DNA of 64,000 bases from Bacillus sp. MM2020_4 (GTDB lineage: Bacteria > Bacillota > Bacilli > Bacillales > Cytobacillaceae): positions 1 through 64,000 of the forward strand of contig NZ_JAANMZ010000002.1 in assembly GCF_011250555.1 (NCBI RefSeq), read 5' to 3'. This document shows positions 1 through 8,298 of the stretch, in pieces. The notes under the pieces were generated by a model, which ran no database searches, was not told the origin of the DNA, and was given only the letters and a program-made list of their open reading frames with translations. How positions within the stretch are numbered: the first letter of the stretch is position 1; every line of letters begins with the position of its first letter. Made by a program: the position numbers and the translations under genes.

Positions 1-34
1 GTGCCTGTCACCCTTTACCATTTTTCTATTGTGT

Positions 35-1339
35 TTATTGTGTTATTTCTTCGTGAATGAGGATTGGTGCATCTATTTTGGCTGTTGAAATCCTAATATT
101 TTGATATAGTTTTTCTTTTACTTCTTCAACATTTTCAAAGTTGCTGTATATGGTTACAATTGATTCGCCTTTTTTCACTTGGTCTCCGATTTTCTTTCTT
201 AATACAAGGCCTACCGCTAGGTCAATTACGGATTCTTTTGTTGCTCTTCCTGCTCCTAACAACATGGCTGCCGTCCCAACCTCATCGGCCACAATTTCAG
301 CTACATAGCCGTCCTCTTTTGCTTCAAGTTCAATAATATATTTTGCTTGCGGCATTTTAGATGGATCTTCGACAATGGAAGCATCCCCGCCTTGAGAGCT
401 TAAAAATACTTTTAATTTTTCAAGTGCAGAACCATCTTTAATCACATTTTCCAGCATGGTACGGGCTTCTGTTAATGAATCAGCTTTTTTCGCTAAGTAG
501 ACCATATGACTTCCAAGGGTTAAACAAAGCTCTGTTAAATCTTCAGGACCTTCCCCTTTTAGGGTATCAATCGCTTCCTTTACCTCAAGTGCGTTTCCAA
601 TAGCAAATCCCAAGGGCTGGCTCATATCGGAAATAACAGCCATTGTTCTTCTGCCCACATTATTCCCGATCCGAACCATTGCCTTAGCTAATTCACGTGA
701 GTCGTCCAGTGTTTTCATGAAGGCACCAGCACCTGTCTTAACATCAAGAACAATCGCATCCGCACCGGCAGCAATCTTTTTACTCATGATGGAGCTTGCG
801 ATGAGCGGAATACTATCAACAGTAGCTGTTACATCTCTTAACGCATATAGCTTTTTATCAGCAGGTGTTAAATTACCGCTTTGCCCAATAACGGCAATCT
901 TGTTTTTATTAACAAGATCCATAAATTCATCATTTTCAATTTCAACATGGAAGCCTTTAACCGCCTCTAATTTATCAATCGTGCCGCCTGTATGACCTAA
1001 GCCGCGGCCAGACATTTTGGCAACAGGGACGCCCAGTGCAGCAACAAGCGGCCCAAGAACAAGTGTGGTTGTGTCACCTACGCCTCCAGTAGAATGTTTA
1101 TCCACTTTAATTCCTTCGATTTGCGATAAATCAATTTGATCACCCGATTCAACCATTGCCATCGTTAGATCGGCTCTTTCCTTTTCCGTCATTCCCATAA
1201 AGTAAATAGCCATTGTTAAGGCACTTACCTGATAATCTGGTATAGAACCGTCGGTGTATCCATTAATAATAAAGTTTATTTCTTCTGTTGATAGTTCATG
1301 TCCATCTCTTTTTTTCTCAATTAGGTCAACCATTCTCAT
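35..1339 (-). CDS. pdp: Pyrimidine-nucleoside phosphorylase
   Basis: Phosphorolysis of uridine and thymidine/deoxyuridine to base plus (deoxy)ribose-1-phosphate in cytosolic nucleoside salvage. The sequence shows the family signature [13 protein letters not shown] near residue 110, the preceding KHSTGGVGD phosphate loop, and an alpha/beta C-terminal domain; 434 aa is the usual length. The open frame runs four codons further upstream (GTG GTG ATA AAA), but the ATG at 1339 starts the conserved [14 protein letters not shown]-terminus and is chosen. It is the last gene of a drm-punA-pdp run: punA ends only about 30 nt before it. Only 34 bases lie beyond its stop in the window, so the operon end cannot be judged. 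Confidence 0.95.
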   Translation of the reverse strand: MRMVDLIEKKRDGHELSTEEINFIINGYTDGSIPDYQVSALTMAIYFMGMTEKERADLTMAMVESGDQIDLSQIEGIKVDKHSTGGVGDTTTLVLGPLVAALGVPVAKMSGRGLGHTGGTIDKLEAVKGFHVEIENDEFMDLVNKNKIAVIGQSGNLTPADKKLYALRDVTATVDSIPLIASSIMSKKIAAGADAIVLDVKTGAGAFMKTLDDSRELAKAMVRIGNNVGRRTMAVISDMSQPLGFAIGNALEVKEAIDTLKGEGPEDLTELCLTLGSHMVYLAKKADSLTEARTMLENVIKDGSALEKLKVFLSSQGGDASIVEDPSKMPQAKYIIELEAKEDGYVAEIVADEVGTAAMLLGAGRATKESVIDLAVGLVLRKKIGDQVKKGESIVTIYSNFENVEEVKEKLYQNIRISTAKIDAPILIHEEITQ

Positions 1340-1368
1340 TTTTATCACCACTTCATTAAATTGGTCAT

Positions 1369-2190
1369 TTATTTTGCGATATTTTTTACAATTTCTTTTA
1401 CATAGGAAAGGAAATCAGCTTTCACTCTTTCAGTCGTTTCAATTACCTCATCATGTGTTAACGGTTGATCAAGGATGCCGGCAGCCATATTCGAAATACA
1501 TGAAATACCCAAAACCTTCATCCCACTGTGGCGGGCAACAATGACCTCAGGTACGGTAGACATGCCGACCGCATCCCCCCCCATTACCCGAACCATTCGA
1601 ATTTCCGCTGGGGTTTCATAAACTGGCCCTGGATTTCCAAAATAAACACCCTCTTTAACCTTGATGTTTAAGCGGCCTGAAACCTCCTTTGCAACCGCAC
1701 GCAATTCTTTTGAATATGCCTCAGACATATCAGGAAAACGAACACCAAGATTAGAGTCATTAGGTCCAATTAACGGATTAGTCCCCATATTATTAATATG
1801 ATCGGTAATGATCATTAAATCTCCGGCAGAGAAGCTTTCATTTACTCCACCTGCAGCGTTGGTGACGATTAACATTTCAACGCCAAGTTCTTTCATGACA
1901 CGAACTGGGAATGTCACCTTGTCCATGCTGTAGCCTTCATAAAAATGAAACCGGCCTTGCATGGCGACAACCTCGATACCATTCAGTAATCCAAATACGA
2001 GTTGTCCGGCATGACCTTCAACTGTTGATACTGGAAAATCTGGAATTTCATTGTATGGTATTTTTACAGGGGTTGTAATTTCATCTGCTAGAACCCCTAA
2101 TCCAGAACCTAAAATAAGACCTATTCTTGGCGTATTTGGATATTTTTCTTTTAAAAAGCTAGCTGCATTTTGGATATTCTCAAAGTTCAT
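1369..2190 (-). CDS. punA: Purine-nucleoside phosphorylase (trimeric type)
   Basis: Converts guanosine/inosine and their deoxy forms to base plus (deoxy)ribose-1-phosphate, the substrate of the phosphopentomutase encoded just upstream. Recognised by the GLILGSGLG start motif (about residues 24-32), the VEGHAG phosphate-binding segment, GRFHFYEGY, and VTNAAGG around residue 110. The 273-aa length fits the low-molecular-mass PunA/PupG class rather than hexameric DeoD. It sits between drm and pdp with short gaps (about 15 and 30 nt), so one transcript is expected from the promoter before drm. Function is secure from motif content and context. Confidence 0.95.
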   Translation of the reverse strand: MNFENIQNAASFLKEKYPNTPRIGLILGSGLGVLADEITTPVKIPYNEIPDFPVSTVEGHAGQLVFGLLNGIEVVAMQGRFHFYEGYSMDKVTFPVRVMKELGVEMLIVTNAAGGVNESFSAGDLMIITDHINNMGTNPLIGPNDSNLGVRFPDMSEAYSKELRAVAKEVSGRLNIKVKEGVYFGNPGPVYETPAEIRMVRVMGGDAVGMSTVPEVIVARHSGMKVLGISCISNMAAGILDQPLTHDEVIETTERVKADFLSYVKEIVKNIAK

Positions 2191-2205
2191 CCTTTTTCTC
2201 CTTCC

Positions 2206-3390
2206 TTATTCCAATTCATTTAAAAAGCTTTTACCATAGGTAGGCATTTTCACTTTAAAGTTGTCAGCAACAGTTGCTCCTAAGTCAGCAAATGTTTCCC
2301 GTAAAGGAAGTTCTTTTCCTTCTGCCATACTTTTTGAGTAAACAAGTAATGGCACATATTCCCTTGTATGGTCTGTACCTGGAGCAACAGGATCATTTCC
2401 GTGGTCAGCTGTAATCATTAACAGGTCATCTTCCTTCATTTTTGCAAACACTTCTGGCAAACGGGCATCATATTCCTCCAGTGCTTTCCCATAGCCTTCA
2501 GGGTCACGGCGATGGCCGTATAACGCATCAAAATCTACCAAATTCACAAAACTAATTCCTGTAAAATCCATATCAAAGGTTTCGACAAGTTTATCCATGC
2601 CATCCATATTGGAAACTGTTCTAAGCGATTGAGTCACACCTTCCCCATCATAAATATCAGAAATCTTTCCGATGGCAATAACATCAAAGCCGGAGTCTTT
2701 TAATTCACTCATCACCGTACGGTCAAATGGTTTTAAAGCATAATCGTGTCGATTTGGTGTCCGTTTAAAGTTTCCTGGTTCGCCCAAAAATGGCCGGGCA
2801 ATAATGCGACCTACCATATATTTTTCATCAAGTGTCAACTCACGTGCAATTTTGCAAATAGTATATAGCTCTTCAAGAGGGACGATCTCCTCATGAGCAG
2901 CAATTTGAAGGACCGAGTCCGCGGAAGTATAGACGATCAATGCGCCCGTTTTCATGTGCTCTTCGCCAAGCTCAACAAGAATCTCTGTTCCACTTGCAGG
3001 CTTATTGCCAATAATTTTTCGACCAGTCCTTTTTTCTAATTCAGATAAAAGTTCATCAGGAAACCCTTCTGGGAAAACGCGGAAGGGAGTTTGTATATTA
3101 AGACCCATGATTTCCCAGTGCCCTGTCATCGTATCCTTCCCATTAGAGGCCTCCATCATTTTTGTATAAAATGCTAGCGGTTTTTCTGCTTTTTCAATCC
3201 CCTTAATTTCACGAATATTACTGAGACCTAACATTGCCATATTTGGCATGGTAAGCCCGTTCATTTTTTCCGCAATATGTCCATAAGTATCGGCACCTTT
3301 GTCACCAAATTTTTCTGCATCGGGTGCCTCACCAATACCAACCGAATCCATTACAATGATAAAAATACGTTTATATGTAGTTAGAGACAT
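2206..3390 (-). CDS. drm: Phosphopentomutase
   Basis: Interconverts ribose-1-phosphate/deoxyribose-1-phosphate and the 5-phosphates, linking nucleoside phosphorolysis to central metabolism. It is a cytosolic alkaline-phosphatase-superfamily metalloenzyme. Visible motifs are the N-terminal [14 protein letters not shown] with the metal Asp, TMTGHWE near residue 95 (nucleophile Thr region), and the metal ligands [11 protein letters not shown] and TADHGNDP with TDHTREYVP near the C-terminus. 394 aa is the normal size. The start has a strong GAAGGAGGA ribosome site. It is first in the drm-punA-pdp operon; a sigma-A promoter, a palindrome at +1 and a cre-like site lie in the 150 bp upstream. Confidence 0.96.
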   Translation of the reverse strand: MSLTTYKRIFIIVMDSVGIGEAPDAEKFGDKGADTYGHIAEKMNGLTMPNMAMLGLSNIREIKGIEKAEKPLAFYTKMMEASNGKDTMTGHWEIMGLNIQTPFRVFPEGFPDELLSELEKRTGRKIIGNKPASGTEILVELGEEHMKTGALIVYTSADSVLQIAAHEEIVPLEELYTICKIARELTLDEKYMVGRIIARPFLGEPGNFKRTPNRHDYALKPFDRTVMSELKDSGFDVIAIGKISDIYDGEGVTQSLRTVSNMDGMDKLVETFDMDFTGISFVNLVDFDALYGHRRDPEGYGKALEEYDARLPEVFAKMKEDDLLMITADHGNDPVAPGTDHTREYVPLLVYSKSMAEGKELPLRETFADLGATVADNFKVKMPTYGKSFLNELE

Positions 3391-3413
3391 AGATTCTTCC
3401 TCCTTCTTTCAAT

Positions 3414-3428
3414 AGAAACCGTTTGCAA
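3414..3428 (-). promoter_or_regulatory. Putative CcpA cre site before drm
   Basis: Read on the minus strand the site is TTGCAAACGGTTTCT, matching every fixed position of the degenerate cre consensus WTGNAANCGNWNNCW. It lies about 24 bp upstream of the drm start codon, downstream of the predicted promoter, where a bound repressor would block elongation. Catabolite repression of the nucleoside operon is inferred. Confidence 0.6.
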
Positions 3429-3494
3429 ACATAAAAGTAACACTGCTATGTTTCCCATTTTTCTAAAGAATATGAAACCTATTCAATTTTATTC

Positions 3495-3508
3495 GTCAGA
3501 AGTCTGAC
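3495..3508. promoter_or_regulatory. Perfect palindrome at the drm transcription start
   Basis: GTCAGAAGTCTGAC is a perfect 14-bp inverted repeat beginning about 6 nt downstream of the predicted -10 box, so it covers the expected +1. The position suits an operator for a dimeric repressor. I do not recognise which regulator would bind it. Confidence 0.4.
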
Positions 3509-3514
3509 ATCTAT

Positions 3515-3542
3515 ATTGTACTAAATGATTTAAAAATTACAA
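3515..3542 (-). promoter_or_regulatory. Predicted sigma-A promoter for drm-punA-pdp
   Basis: Minus strand: -35 TTGTAA (3537-3542), 16-bp spacer, -10 TACAAT (3515-3520). It is the best promoter-like pair in the 260-bp gap between drm and xerD and is followed directly by the palindrome and the cre-like site. Confidence 0.55.
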
Positions 3543-3575
3543 GAAAAAAGCTGCCCAAAATTTCGGCAACTTTTT
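3543..3575 (-). terminator. Rho-independent terminator after xerD
   Basis: Minus strand stem GTTGCC/GGCAGC with a 9-nt loop followed by a run of T. It closes the xerD transcript and lies just upstream of the drm promoter. Confidence 0.65.
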
Positions 3576-3650
3576 GACACTTTTGTTCATATATTAACGG
3601 GCGGAGAACGTAACTGATGAAAATTTCACTTTACCCAAACTAGCAGTCTA

Positions 3651-4544
3651 TCATGCTCGCGGATGAAACTTACTATATACATCCTTTAATCTTGTCTTTG
3701 TAACACTTGTATATATTTGCGTAGTGGAAATATCTGCATGTCCTAACATCTCTTGAACGGCTCTTAGGTCTGCACCATTTTCCAGTAAATGTGTGGCAAA
3801 CGAATGGCGAAGGGTATGAGGTGTAAGCTCATTTTCTATTCCGGCTTCTTTTGCTAGTCTTTTTAAGATCTTCCAAAACCCTTGTCTTGTTAATCGATGA
3901 CCTTGATGATTTAAAAACAAGGCATCATCACGGTGTTTTATGGTAACAAAATGAGGTCTTCCATTTTCAACATATTGCTTAATTGCCTCCGCAGCAGTTC
4001 TTCCGATTGGAATAATTCGCTCTTTATTACCTTTCCCCATACAACGAACGAATCCCATAGTCAGATGGATGTCTTCCATATCAAGGCCAATTAGCTCACT
4101 TACACGAATACCGGTTGCGTATAAAAGCTCTAGCATAGCCTTGTCCCTTATTCCAAAGTGGTCATGTGGATCCGGTGCATTCAACAGAATCTCAACCTCG
4201 GTTAAACTTAATACCTTTGGAAGCGTCCTTTCAAGCTTTGGTGACTCAATTAGAACGGATGGGTCTTGGTCTGTTGCCTTATCCCTTAATAAAAATTGAT
4301 GGAAAGAGCGAACAGAGGCAATATGTCTTGCAAGTGTTTTTGCGGACTTCCCATGATCCTTTAAAAAGCTTAAAAAATGAATGATATGGACACGTTGTAC
4401 CTCATTTAAAGCTTGAATGGACTCCACTTCTTTTAGATAATGAAGATAGCTTTTTAAATCACGCTCATATGAAACAATTGTATTCTTAGCCAACCCTTTT
4501 TCTACATTCAAGTAATTTATAAAAGCTTTTAACTGTTCTTCCAT
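3651..4544 (-). CDS. xerD: Site-specific tyrosine recombinase XerD
   Basis: Resolves chromosome dimers at the dif site together with XerC. The N-terminal SAM-like core-binding domain (about residues 1-90) is followed by the catalytic domain with the expected residues: Arg in [13 protein letters not shown], Lys in GKGNKER, His-x-x-Arg in [15 protein letters not shown], His in [12 protein letters not shown] and the nucleophilic Tyr in that motif. 297 aa is the usual length. The frame is open to a GTG at 4547, but the ATG at 4544 has better spacing from GGGGAG. The yqzK stop lies 5 nt upstream, so the two are probably co-transcribed. In B. subtilis this gene is also called ripX. Confidence 0.95.
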   Translation of the reverse strand: MEEQLKAFINYLNVEKGLAKNTIVSYERDLKSYLHYLKEVESIQALNEVQRVHIIHFLSFLKDHGKSAKTLARHIASVRSFHQFLLRDKATDQDPSVLIESPKLERTLPKVLSLTEVEILLNAPDPHDHFGIRDKAMLELLYATGIRVSELIGLDMEDIHLTMGFVRCMGKGNKERIIPIGRTAAEAIKQYVENGRPHFVTIKHRDDALFLNHQGHRLTRQGFWKILKRLAKEAGIENELTPHTLRHSFATHLLENGADLRAVQEMLGHADISTTQIYTSVTKTRLKDVYSKFHPRA

Positions 4545-4549
4545 CACTT

Positions 4550-4777
4550 TTACTCCCCATTTAAATAAAACAACATCAGCCGATCCAACATGGATGAACT
4601 TTTTTCACTCACTGCCGTTGAAACTCTTAATGCAGCACCTTCTGGTTCATCATAGCGATGATAATTTTGGTATTCTTCGGATACCCACATGATACCATAA
4701 TAAAATAGAATCGTGCACCCGGTGAATAGGATAAAAACCTTTACCGTTTGCAGCGCCATTTTAATAAAAGAAATCAT
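4550..4777 (-). CDS. yqzK: YqzK family small membrane protein (DUF4227)
   Basis: 75-residue protein of unknown function found between fur and xerD in Bacillaceae. It has one hydrophobic segment at about residues 10-32 ([19 protein letters not shown]) followed by a basic/acidic tail, so it is probably a single-pass membrane protein with a short N-terminus inside. Family assignment rests on size, composition and position. The start overlaps a purine-rich AAGAAGG and the internal ATG at codon 7 is an alternative. Its stop lies 5 nt before xerD. Confidence 0.75.
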   Translation of the reverse strand: MISFIKMALQTVKVFILFTGCTILFYYGIMWVSEEYQNYHRYDEPEGAALRVSTAVSEKSSSMLDRLMLFYLNGE

Positions 4778-4903
4778 CCTTCTTCCCCCATTTGCGATTA
4801 TCTAGTAAAAGGTATGCCTAATTGTACAAGTTTTATACCTGTAAATCAGAAATGGAGGGATTTATTTGTTCCGAATCAATGCGTCACCCATGTGGCCAGG
4901 AAT

Positions 4904-4931
4904 GAAAAAAAGCCCTTTCGATTAAAAGGAC
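4904..4931 (-). terminator. Terminator after fur
   Basis: Minus strand: stem GTCCTTTT / GAAAGGGC, small loop, then seven T. It ends fur transcription within the 164-bp fur-yqzK gap; nothing else is evident in that gap. Confidence 0.75.
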
Positions 4932-4941
4932 CTTATTCTTA

Positions 4942-5406
4942 TTATTCAGCTTTCTCTTCTTCTTTCACTTTATCTTGGCATCGGTAACAGATTCCGTGGA
5001 AGGTAAGGCGATGGTCTTTGATTTTAAAATTCCATCTGCGCTCGACAACCTCTTCTACGTCTTCGAGTAAATCTTCCTGGATTTCATCAACAGCACCACA
5101 TTCAATACAAACAAGGTGATGATGAAAATGAGCTGCCCCCTCCTGGCGAAGATCGTAGCGGGATACTCCGTCACCAAAGTTTATTTTATCGACAATTTTT
5201 AATTCTGTTAGCAATTCTAAGGTCCGATAAACAGTTGCTAAACCAATCTCAGGCGATTTTTCTTTTACGAGGAGGTACACATCTTCTGCACTTAAATGAT
5301 CCTCTTCATTTTCTAGCAAAACTCGAACAGTTGCTTCACGCTGGGGCGTTAATTTATAGCTTGCAGAATGCAACTGTTTCTTAATTCTATCGATTCTAGT
5401 TTCCAT
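4942..5406 (-). CDS. fur: Ferric uptake regulator Fur
   Basis: Iron-responsive repressor of siderophore and iron-import genes. The winged-helix DNA-binding domain fills the first half (KLTPQREATVRVL, GLATVYRTLELL). The dimerisation domain carries the metal-binding HFHHHLVCIECG near residue 100 and a second Cys pair (CYRCQ) near the C-terminus for structural Zn. 154 aa is slightly longer than the B. subtilis protein because of a charged KVKEEEKAE tail. The ATG at 5406 has a GGGAGGG ribosome site. A good -35/-10 pair with a PerR-box-like sequence directly upstream suggests peroxide control, as known for B. subtilis fur. Confidence 0.97.
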   Translation of the reverse strand: METRIDRIKKQLHSASYKLTPQREATVRVLLENEEDHLSAEDVYLLVKEKSPEIGLATVYRTLELLTELKIVDKINFGDGVSRYDLRQEGAAHFHHHLVCIECGAVDEIQEDLLEDVEEVVERRWNFKIKDHRLTFHGICYRCQDKVKEEEKAE

Positions 5407-5439
5407 CTTGAAGGCCCTCCCTCGCCACTGTTAATTCTC

Positions 5440-5467
5440 ATTATAACAGATGACAAAAGAGATTCAA
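5440..5467 (-). promoter_or_regulatory. Predicted fur promoter
   Basis: Minus strand: -35 TTGAAT (5462-5467), 16-bp spacer, -10 TATAAT (5440-5445), about 35 bp upstream of the fur ATG. Confidence 0.65.
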
Positions 5468-5468
5468 A

Positions 5469-5483
5469 ATAAAATTATTATAA
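5469..5483 (-). promoter_or_regulatory. PerR-box-like site before fur
   Basis: Minus strand TTATAATAATTTTAT matches the published Bacillus PerR/Per-box consensus TTATAATNATTATAA at 12 of 14 fixed positions. It abuts the -35 box of the fur promoter. The surrounding region is very AT-rich, so chance similarity is possible. Confidence 0.45.
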
Positions 5484-5517
5484 ACAAGAATATATAATTT
5501 ATATTATTTAATAACTA

Positions 5518-6162
5518 TTATAAACTAGTAGAACTAATGATAGTCTTCATTAACCATGGTGATAAGTAGGCTTCAATCCCAGATGCCACAGAGATAAAAA
5601 TGACTGCAGCCATCAAAGCAAAAATATATCCTTTAAAAAACGGTATAATAGGCTGGGAGTATTTTTTCATAAACTGCTTTCTAATCATTCTTAATGAGAA
5701 TATTACTGAGAATGCAGCCATCAAAATGAACACAGGGATGATAATCACATTTTGGGGCAAAATCGATACCAAGGCTAGCATGAAGCCTTTCCATCCCATC
5801 TGGCTAACAAGAAAGCCAACTGTAAATCCAACCACCATCCCCTTTATAAACAAGAGGATAAGGATTACTGGCAGGCCGATAATCGATATTCCAAGGATCC
5901 ACATAAGGCCGATAAACTTACCGTTATGGAAAAGGCTTTGCAAAAATAAGTCGTTGTCTTCTGCCACTTTACCGTCAGAAACTTGGCCAAAAAATTGAGA
6001 CAGATAGTAGAATAAATCTTCCTTCTGAGTAATGCTCATGCTATTGACAACGATAGCCCCGAAGATTACCCCCATTAAAAATAATACGACAATAAATAGG
6101 AAAATTGAGGAATGCTCACGGAAATAAGTAGCGGCATCGGACTGGTACAATCGTTTTTTCAT
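5518..6162 (-). CDS. spoIIM: Stage II sporulation protein M
   Basis: Membrane component of the SpoIIDMP peptidoglycan-hydrolase complex needed for engulfment and septal thinning in the mother cell. The 214-aa protein has five hydrophobic spans (about residues 20-43, 82-105, 108-128, 135-160, 180-202), and the polar loop after the first span is short. Length and topology match SpoIIM, and location next to fur is conserved. A sigma-E-like promoter is visible 40-60 bp upstream. The 111-bp gap to fur holds no terminator I can recognise. Confidence 0.93.
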   Translation of the reverse strand: MKKRLYQSDAATYFREHSSIFLFIVVLFLMGVIFGAIVVNSMSITQKEDLFYYLSQFFGQVSDGKVAEDNDLFLQSLFHNGKFIGLMWILGISIIGLPVILILLFIKGMVVGFTVGFLVSQMGWKGFMLALVSILPQNVIIIPVFILMAAFSVIFSLRMIRKQFMKKYSQPIIPFFKGYIFALMAAVIFISVASGIEAYLSPWLMKTIISSTSL

Positions 6163-6200
6163 CTGCTTTTCCTCCTATAATTCTCAAGGTAAGTTATTAC

Positions 6201-6228
6201 ATTCTATGCCGATCTAGTTTTTCTATGA
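6201..6228 (-). promoter_or_regulatory. Predicted sigma-E promoter of spoIIM
   Basis: Minus strand: -35 TCATAGA (6222-6228), 13-bp spacer, -10 CATAGAAT (6201-6208). This agrees with the mother-cell sigma-E consensus KMATATT / CATACAMT, and spoIIM is a known sigma-E gene in B. subtilis. Confidence 0.6.
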
Positions 6229-6253
6229 CCAAATTTTATTTAATAGAGTATCT

Positions 6254-6285
6254 AAAAACCCGATAGCCTGAGGCTATCGGGTTCG
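6254..6285 (-). terminator. Strong terminator after endoQ
   Basis: 12-bp perfect stem AACCCGATAGCC / GGCTATCGGGTT with a 3-nt loop and TTTTTAG tail on the minus strand. It separates the nudF-endoQ operon from spoIIM. Confidence 0.85.
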
Positions 6286-6301
6286 TTTTCGTTCTATACT
6301 T

Positions 6302-7465
6302 TTAATCAGCGATTTTTCCGTATTTACCACCGCCGCCTGCAGCTAAATTCACTTTGCCTTCGCGTGCTTTCATGATAAGGTCAGCAATCTTGGGCGGGAC
6401 CACCTCATGTAGTGCCTCATATGGAACCTCATGTAAAATAGCCATTTCACTGCCAAAGTGGTTGACAAGCTTTTCAAGTAACTTTGGTCCGAGTCCTGGA
6501 ATGAATTCAAGCGGTACTTGATGGACGTATGGGGGCCGGTCTTCCCGTCCTTTTTCAGCTGTCTTCAGTTCCAGAATTCTGTCTGCTACCCCTTTAATAA
6601 TCTTTTTGCTTCCGCAAAGCGTGCATATTTGGTCATCATCAGTGGCTGGATTATGACATTCCGCACACACTGTTTTGTGGTATTTTCCGAGATATGGATC
6701 AAGGCCATAATTGGCGATAATTTTTCGGTCGTCTTCTCCCTTTAACGCCCTTTGCAATTCTAAAAACGTGGGTTGTTCCATCGCAATTACTTGGTATTCA
6801 CGGGCAATTTTCGCCAGCGAGTGAGCATCAGAGTTGGTTACAAAGGGATATTGGTGTAACTCTTTTATCTGGTCTGCCATTTCGGTATTAGAGCTTAATC
6901 CTAGTTCAATCCCATCTATCAACTTCGGATCTAATACCTCTGTTAATGACTTGTTAACCCCTTTACCATATAAGCTTTTAAAGGGTGTAAACACATGGGC
7001 CGGTATAAAAATACCGCCCAATTCCTTTACTTTTTTTTGCAGGACACGACCAGTGACGTAAATTCGTTGAGAACTTAATTGAATATTTTTCAAATGCCCC
7101 GAAAGCCACATGGAGAATTCCCTCATCACTGAAAGATTCGGGAAATAACACAGTAAGTGAATCGGGCCGTTACACCCTTCATCATATATCTCCAATTCCG
7201 AACCGGGGATCACAGTTAAATCGCCAAAGACCAACCCGCCTTCCGGATGTTCAAAGACTTCTCCACTTTCAATCAGGCTTTCCATTTCTTGAATGACTTC
7301 AGGAGAATGACTGTCAATGATTCCAACCATATTGAGCCCTTTTTCATGGCGCGCATGTTCAATAATATTCGTAAACGTTAATGTTTTGGCCCCGGTGATT
7401 TTGACCGGCTTTCCAGTCCATGTCCGGCCGATATGAATATGTAAGTCTACATAGTAGCGATTCAT
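6302..7465 (-). CDS. Endonuclease Q family protein (PHP nuclease for deaminated DNA)
   Basis: 387-aa protein resembling the EndoQ family, which nicks DNA 5' of deaminated bases (hypoxanthine, uracil, xanthine) and abasic sites. Domain order: PHP metal-dependent hydrolase (N-terminal DLHIHIG, GIIDSHSPE near residue 48, VTNSDAHSLAK near 210), a zinc-finger-like segment with two Cys pairs (CAEC ... CTLC, about 265-285), and a helix-hairpin-helix (IPGLGPKLLEKL, about 325) followed by a glycine-rich tail. The start codon overlaps the nudF stop (ATGA), so the two are translationally coupled. The role is inferred from the domains; the family is characterised in Thermococcales and Bacillus pumilus. 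Confidence 0.85.
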   Translation of the reverse strand: MNRYYVDLHIHIGRTWTGKPVKITGAKTLTFTNIIEHARHEKGLNMVGIIDSHSPEVIQEMESLIESGEVFEHPEGGLVFGDLTVIPGSELEIYDEGCNGPIHLLCYFPNLSVMREFSMWLSGHLKNIQLSSQRIYVTGRVLQKKVKELGGIFIPAHVFTPFKSLYGKGVNKSLTEVLDPKLIDGIELGLSSNTEMADQIKELHQYPFVTNSDAHSLAKIAREYQVIAMEQPTFLELQRALKGEDDRKIIANYGLDPYLGKYHKTVCAECHNPATDDDQICTLCGSKKIIKGVADRILELKTAEKGREDRPPYVHQVPLEFIPGLGPKLLEKLVNHFGSEMAILHEVPYEALHEVVPPKIADLIMKAREGKVNLAAGGGGKYGKIAD

Positions 7466-8016
7466 TTATTTTTCAACGCCTCTTGTAATTGTAAGTATTG
7501 AACAGCAAATATTGTTTTTGCATCATAAATCTTTTGTTCCTTTACATATTGTTCCGCTTCTTCAAGCGTTAATTCCTCAAGATTGACAAACTCATCTTCG
7601 TCAAGAGCAGCAGCATTTTCCTTTTTGGTAAGTCCTTTTGCTAAATAGACATGGACGATCTCGTCGGCGAATCCGGGTGAAGTATAAAATGAAGTAAGTA
7701 GTTCCAGACTTTCACATTCATAACCCGTTTCTTCCTCTAATTCGCGGCGCGCGCAAAGTGCCGGTTCTTCGCCTTTTTCAAGTTTTCCTGCCGGTATTTC
7801 TACAATTATTCTTTCTAACGCTTTGCGGTATTGTTCAACCATTACCACTTTGTTGTCATCCGTAATAGCTAATATGGCGACAGCACCAGGATGTTTTATA
7901 ATTTCACGTTTCGCCTGTTTACCATTCGGCAATTCAACATCCTGCAGATGGAGGCTGATTATTTTTCCTGAAAAAATTTCTTCGCTATGGAGCGTTTTTT
8001 CTTCGAGTTTAGTCAT
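7462..8016 (-). CDS. nudF: ADP-ribose pyrophosphatase (Nudix hydrolase)
   Basis: Hydrolyses ADP-ribose to AMP and ribose-5-phosphate, a cytosolic house-cleaning reaction. The complete Nudix box is visible at about residues 78-100 (GKLEKGEEPALCARRELEEETG, pattern Gx5Ex7REUxEExGU), followed by TSFYTSPGFADE, typical of ADPRase. The frame is open upstream to 8040, but the ATG at 8016 preceded by CAGGAGAGA is preferred, giving 184 aa. It forms a two-gene operon with endoQ (4-nt overlap) and is divergent from mciZ. Confidence 0.92.
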   Translation of the reverse strand: MTKLEEKTLHSEEIFSGKIISLHLQDVELPNGKQAKREIIKHPGAVAILAITDDNKVVMVEQYRKALERIIVEIPAGKLEKGEEPALCARRELEEETGYECESLELLTSFYTSPGFADEIVHVYLAKGLTKKENAAALDEDEFVNLEELTLEEAEQYVKEQKIYDAKTIFAVQYLQLQEALKNK

Positions 8017-8088
8017 TACTGTCTCTCCTGTTCTTTCCAATTAGTTCTCGTCATACATTTTATCATACTTTAAATGGAGGGGTATGGG

Positions 8089-8220
8089 ATGAAGGTTATC
8101 GTGCATGAAAAGGGAATTACCCTTGTTGGCAAGGGCTGGGAAATCCTGCAAAAGCTTAAGGAATATAACAAGGAATACGCTTCCGTTTCCGATTGGATTC
8201 AAAATGTAACGCAAAAATAA
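8089..8220 (+). CDS. mciZ: MciZ, mother-cell inhibitor of FtsZ
   Basis: 43-codon ORF beginning MKVIVHEKGITLVGKGWEI and ending in a short basic tail. It resembles B. subtilis MciZ (40 aa), sharing the G-x-x-LVGK-WEI core, the KLKEY segment and a DWI near the C-terminus. MciZ caps FtsZ filaments in the mother cell during sporulation. It has an excellent GGAGGGG site 6 nt before the ATG and lies between nudF and the yqkF-type reductase, the same neighbourhood as in B. subtilis. CATACATT at 8052 fits a sigma-E -10, but I see no convincing -35. It is easily missed because of its length and because a 78-codon antisense frame covers it. Confidence 0.88.
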   Translation: MKVIVHEKGITLVGKGWEILQKLKEYNKEYASVSDWIQNVTQK

Positions 8221-8298
8221 GACCTGTTGTTTGTAGTCTGCCCTGTCCTTGCGTAAAATTATAAGAGAGCTAGTCAAGGAATAGGACGGGGTGATTTT

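Noticed and set aside
1..34. GTGCCTGTCACC at the window edge resembling a half hairpin.
   Set aside because: Too close to the edge to see a second arm; could be part of a terminator or repeat beyond the window.
4748..4987. 79-codon plus-strand frame between yqzK and fur.
   Set aside because: Starts inside yqzK, runs through the fur terminator into fur on the other strand, and has no ribosome site.
8031..8060. Full sigma-E promoter for mciZ.
   Set aside because: CATACATT fits the -10, but no ATA-type -35 exists at the required spacing.
8041..8277. 78-codon minus-strand frame.
   Set aside because: Antisense to mciZ, no family resemblance and no proper ribosome site.
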